Positions 60,952 through 64,000 of a stretch of DNA of 64,000 nucleotides are shown here, piece by piece. Under the pieces are notes generated by a model. That model had not been told where the DNA came from and searched no databases. It saw nothing but the letters and a program-made list of their open reading frames with translations. The position numbers were made by a program, and so were the translations under genes. Origin of the DNA: Clostridiales bacterium (GTDB taxonomy: Bacteria; Bacillota; Clostridia; Christensenellales; Aristaeellaceae); the NCBI GenBank assembly GCA_015056205.1, contig SVGS01000002.1:1-64000 (forward strand), written 5' to 3'. Position 1 is the first letter of the stretch. Each line of letters begins with the position of its first letter.

Positions 60952-62253
60952 TCAGTCCAGGTTGGCGAAGTAGTCCTGAATCTCTTGCGCCAGGTTCGCG
61001 CGGTCGCTCTGGCCGGCCAGATACGCCTGCATGAAGGGGCCGACAACCAGCCAGAAGTCGGTAGGCGCTTCGCACAGGTAGGTGCTGCAGTCCAGAATCC
61101 GTCCGGCATTCAGGTATTCCTGGGTGGAAACCGCCAGCGGGTTCTCGTTGACCGCAGTCACGTTATCAAAGGGCAACGTGGAGCCGATCAGCCGCACCAT
61201 GAAGTCCTCGCCTTCCGGAGACAGCGCCAGCCACTGCGCCAGCAGCACGCCGGCCGCCTGCTGTTCGGGCGTGTTCTGGTAAATATCCACGGCGTAGCCC
61301 TTCGGGCAGGAGCCCAGGATCTTGAGGTTGCGGGCGTCTTCCGCGTCGTTGGTCAGCGGCAGGTGCATGATACCCAGCTCGTCAATGTTTTCGAAGTTCC
61401 GGATCGCCAGCCAGTTCCAGTCGCCCTGGAACATGGTCGCCACCTTGCCGTGCGCCAGCAGCTCCAGATCGCCTTCCTGCGTGTCGGCCAGCGGGTCCGC
61501 CTTGTTGATATTCCGCTCCTTCAGGATATCGAACACATTCATCAGGTTGTTGAAATGCTCGTTTTCAATCAGATTGTAATTGCCCGCCTTCAGGTCGGCC
61601 ATCACTTTGCGCTGGGCTTCCTTGTCGCCCAGCCACTCGGAAAACAGCTGCGCTCCGAGGTAGTGCGCGCCCAAAGCCCAGTCCGCGCTGAAGACAACGG
61701 TGGAGGGATAGCCCGCCGCTTCGATCTTGTCGAAGAACTCGACCAGCTTGTCCACCGTATTGACGGTATCGACGTTGAAATCATCCCCGAAGACTTTCTT
61801 CACGATGGTCTTGTTGTACAGCAGGCTGAAGCCCTGATAGCTTCCGGGAATGCCGTAGATCGCCGGATCTCCTTCCTTCTGGAAAAACTCCGTACCGGAA
61901 AGCACATGATTAAAGAAGGAGGGATCCTCCGCCTTGGTCAGATCCATCATATAATCGGAATAATTCAGAATCTGGCCGCAGTCCAGCAGGGAGACGGTCG
62001 GCGCGGTCTTCGCGGAATACAGCGCCAGCCAGGCAGCCAGCTGGTCATCGCCGCAGGGATAGTAGTTCACCGTAATCCAGGGATACTGTTCCATGAACTT
62101 GGCCAGGGTTGCCACCGTTTCATCATCCACGCCGGCCTGGGTGGAATAATAGGAAATGGTGACGGGTTCGTGCTCCGCCGTCTCGGCGAAAACAGTTGTG
62201 ACCGACAGCAACAGGGCCAGTGCGGTCAGAATGGACAAGACCTTTCTGAACAT
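60952..62253 (-). CDS. Sugar-binding protein of the second ABC importer
   Basis: 433 residues. Signal peptide MFRKVLSILTALALLLSVTTVFA is followed directly by the mature domain (ETAEHEPVTISYYSTQAG). No lipobox cysteine. The protein resembles MalE/UgpB-type binding proteins in length and in the GIPGSYQGFSLLYNKTIV segment. ATG 62253 is chosen because AAAGGAG lies 8 nt upstream; the track start would place extra residues before the signal peptide. First gene of the operon; its promoter has a LacI-type operator. Confidence 0.9.
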   Translation of the reverse strand: MFRKVLSILTALALLLSVTTVFAETAEHEPVTISYYSTQAGVDDETVATLAKFMEQYPWITVNYYPCGDDQLAAWLALYSAKTAPTVSLLDCGQILNYSDYMMDLTKAEDPSFFNHVLSGTEFFQKEGDPAIYGIPGSYQGFSLLYNKTIVKKVFGDDFNVDTVNTVDKLVEFFDKIEAAGYPSTVVFSADWALGAHYLGAQLFSEWLGDKEAQRKVMADLKAGNYNLIENEHFNNLMNVFDILKERNINKADPLADTQEGDLELLAHGKVATMFQGDWNWLAIRNFENIDELGIMHLPLTNDAEDARNLKILGSCPKGYAVDIYQNTPEQQAAGVLLAQWLALSPEGEDFMVRLIGSTLPFDNVTAVNENPLAVSTQEYLNAGRILDCSTYLCEAPTDFWLVVGPFMQAYLAGQSDRANLAQEIQDYFANLD

Positions 62254-62300
62254 ATTCTTTTCTCCTTTCGCGGATGCTGTCCGCATCCCTTGTTAAGCGC

Positions 62301-62329
62301 AGAATAGCACAGGCGTTTCCAAATGTCAA
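62301..62329 (-). promoter_or_regulatory. Promoter of the glucoside operon
   Basis: On the minus strand TTGACA (62329-62324) and TATTCT (62306-62301) with a 17-bp spacer, about 50 bp before the start codon. Confidence 0.8.
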
Positions 62330-62339
62330 GCGTTTGACA
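62324..62339. promoter_or_regulatory. LacI-family operator over the -35 box
   Basis: TGTCAAGCGTTTGACA is a 16-bp palindrome with one imperfect base pair around a central CG, the usual form of LacI-family sites. It includes the -35 hexamer, so repressor binding would exclude RNA polymerase. It also has similarity to CcpA sites. Confidence 0.78.
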
Positions 62340-62517
62340 TGCAAAAATTTTAAAATACAGAATATTTCCCTGTTCTTCCCGGATATTTGTTCAATCTGGT
62401 GTCAATTTGGACAAATTCACTTTTAATTTGATGTCAATCGGTTGTCATTCGGAAGGTCCATTCGGGGTTCACCGCGCCGGATTTCATCCGCCGGTTCCGC
62501 GGTTTGATTCGGCGCGT

Positions 62518-63510
62518 TCATTTTTCAAACGGATAAACCAGACCGATCTGCCTTCTGCATTCATCCAGGATTTCCATAACGTCCAGGGTGGCCCGGGGAG
62601 GAATATATTCGCTTTCCTTTTTTCCCGCCCTGATTTCCCGTGCCGCCAGATCGAACTCGTTCAGCAGGGTGGTCCGCCCTTCAAACCGCTCAATCAGGCT
62701 TCCGTCCTTTGCGGTCAGTTCCGCGCTGTCCGCGTAATGAAAATGATCCACAAAAATGTCCGCCTTCGTTCCCCTGATCCGTAACCATTCCCTGCCGGCG
62801 TCATCGCAGATCGACAGCGCGATGCGGCATTTCAGTCCGTTCTGAAACACCAGCTCAATCTCATCGGAAAGGTCCACCCCGTTCACTGTTTTTCCGGAGC
62901 ATTTTACACTGACGGGTTTTCCGAAAAGCCGGTACAGGTACGTCACAGGATATACGCCGGAATCGAGGATGGCTCCCCCGGCCAGGTTCGGATCCGTCAG
63001 CCTCGGAGCATAATTCAGCACATTCACCAGATAGTCCGTATCCACCTGCCGGATTTCTCCCGTCACGCCGCTTTCCACCCATTCCAGGACCTTCAGCGCG
63101 GCCGGCGCAAACCAGGTCCACATTCCCTCCACGATATATACTCCCTTTTTCCTTGCCAGCTCAAACAGTTCCCGGGTCTCGGAAGCCCTGACCGTAAACG
63201 GTTTCTCACACAGAACCGGTTTTCCCTGTTCAATCGCCTGCCGGACATAGGGATAGTGCTGCGGATGAGGCGTTACCACGTACACCGCGTCCGCATGATC
63301 CATGGCGGTTTTCGGGTCAGCATACGCTGTTCCGCCGTACGCCTCCGCAAACCGGACCGCGTTTTCAAACTTTCGGGAACAAACCGAAGAAACAGCATGC
63401 CGTCCTGAAGCGGTAATTTCTTCCGCCACCTGCTTTGCCAGCGTTCCCGTGCCGATAAAACACCATCTGAAAGGCCGGATCTCCATATTTTGCCCCATCC
63501 TCCTTCTCAT
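62518..63510 (-). CDS. Gfo/Idh/MocA-family oxidoreductase
   Basis: 330 residues. The Rossmann dinucleotide site is CFIGTGTLAKQVAEE and the conserved lysine is in LCEKPFTV; GGAILDSGVYPV is the second-domain signature. These enzymes oxidise or reduce sugars, inositols or their derivatives with NAD(P). ATG 63510 has GAAGGA 7 nt upstream; in-frame ATG codons at 63498 and 63486 are alternatives. It lies upstream of the glucoside operon on the same strand, separated by about 260 bp that include the operon promoter. Confidence 0.9.
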   Translation of the reverse strand: MRRRMGQNMEIRPFRWCFIGTGTLAKQVAEEITASGRHAVSSVCSRKFENAVRFAEAYGGTAYADPKTAMDHADAVYVVTPHPQHYPYVRQAIEQGKPVLCEKPFTVRASETRELFELARKKGVYIVEGMWTWFAPAALKVLEWVESGVTGEIRQVDTDYLVNVLNYAPRLTDPNLAGGAILDSGVYPVTYLYRLFGKPVSVKCSGKTVNGVDLSDEIELVFQNGLKCRIALSICDDAGREWLRIRGTKADIFVDHFHYADSAELTAKDGSLIERFEGRTTLLNEFDLAAREIRAGKKESEYIPPRATLDVMEILDECRRQIGLVYPFEK

Positions 63511-63710
63511 GTTTTTTTCCTTCGTTGTTGTATACCTGTTTCAACAGCCGGAGAATAAAACCCTTTTTCCGGGAAGTTTTCCCCCGCGGAAAACGTTCTA
63601 TACATGAGATGGCGAATCGGCCGGAAAGGATCATGCCAGCCTTCGGCTGCGCTGCGTATCAACAGGCGCGGGCGGATCCCGCGGAAAAAACGAACGGAGG
63701 AAAAGAAACG

Positions 63711-64000
63711 ATGAAAAGAACAATATCCCTGCTCCTGGCCATAACGATGGTGCTGACCCTGAGCTTTGCGGCGGTGTCCCTGGCGGAAGCGTCTGTCCTG
63801 GACAGGCTGGGCGGAATGGAATGGTGCTTCTCCAGCGGAGCGGGCGGATGGTCCACGGATCTGTGGACCCAGGCTGACGGATCCTTCACGGGCGAGTACC
63901 ATGACAGCGAAATGGGGGAAACCGGGGAAGGATATCCGGATGGAACCATCTATGTCTGCCGTTTTTCCGGACAGATGAGCGTTGCCGCGCAGGTGGATGA
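63711..64000 (+). CDS. Secreted protein, partial at window end
   Basis: The first 96 residues are visible. Signal peptide MKRTISLLLAITMVLTLSFAAVSLA precedes EASVLDRLGGMEWCFSSGAGGWSTDLW, a domain I do not recognise. ACGGAGG lies 11 nt before the ATG. The frame is still open at the end of the window; the ORF track lists only other frames here. Confidence 0.75.
   Translation, partial: MKRTISLLLAITMVLTLSFAAVSLAEASVLDRLGGMEWCFSSGAGGWSTDLWTQADGSFTGEYHDSEMGETGEGYPDGTIYVCRFSGQMSVAAQVD

Overview
The window looks like chromosomal DNA of a carbohydrate-degrading anaerobic Firmicute of the class Clostridia, plausibly a gut or rumen member of the Christensenellales/Aristaeella type. That placement is an inference. 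It rests on strong AGGAGG-type ribosome binding sites, near-consensus -35/-10 promoters, YesM/LytS- and AraC-type regulators, LplB/YtcP-like sugar permeases without a linked ATPase, and gene families common in that group. I saw no rRNA, tRNA, CRISPR array or complete insertion sequence.

Layout. (1) 0.2-8.4 kb: a sugar ABC operon (binding protein, two permeases), a GH2 glycosidase, an SstT-like serine/threonine transporter, and a serine dehydratase gene cut off after about 35 codons. (2) 8.4-17.8 kb: an MBL-fold hydrolase, a lipase-like protein with an extra C-terminal domain, a GH43-like protein, a second lipase, an AraC-type remnant, a flavodoxin-like protein, a small membrane protein, a LytS-type kinase with an unusual XRE-receiver regulator, and a diguanylate cyclase. 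(3) 17.9-26.1 kb: lipoproteins, several GNAT acetyltransferases, an HxxxDG acyltransferase-like protein, a DIP1984-like protein, and a divergent DUF1836 regulator/SGNH hydrolase pair around a palindrome. (4) 26.3-39.0 kb: an accessory region with gene debris (NptA, GNAT and MerR pieces), an MFS exporter behind a leader-peptide attenuator, two toxin-antitoxin modules (Phd/ParE and BrnT/BrnA), MerR, AraC and XRE regulators, more GNATs and a solitary AAA ATPase. (5) 39.2-52.6 kb: glycoside hydrolases (DUF5060/DUF4038 type, GH2, GH35), a DUF5107-TPR protein, an AraC regulator and a VanX-like dipeptidase. (6) 52.6-53.9 kb: a decayed diguanylate cyclase and a truncated Rpn-family protein. (7) 53.9-62.3 kb, minus strand: one operon for uptake and probably phosphorolysis of a glucoside. 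It holds a binding protein, two permeases, two tandem esterases, a LacI regulator, a P-loop kinase and a sucrose-phosphorylase-like GH13 enzyme, with a LacI-type operator over its promoter. (8) 62.5-64.0 kb: a Gfo/Idh/MocA oxidoreductase and the start of a secreted protein.

The sugar modules appear to work as uptake plus hydrolysis or phosphorolysis units. Both ABC systems lack their own ATPase and presumably share a MsmX-type ATPase encoded elsewhere. The most striking regulatory element is the two-stage attenuator at 26.67-26.87 kb: promoter, 18-residue leader peptide, terminator hairpin, then a hairpin that buries the ribosome binding site of the MFS gene. Its design resembles ribosome-mediated attenuators of antibiotic resistance genes.
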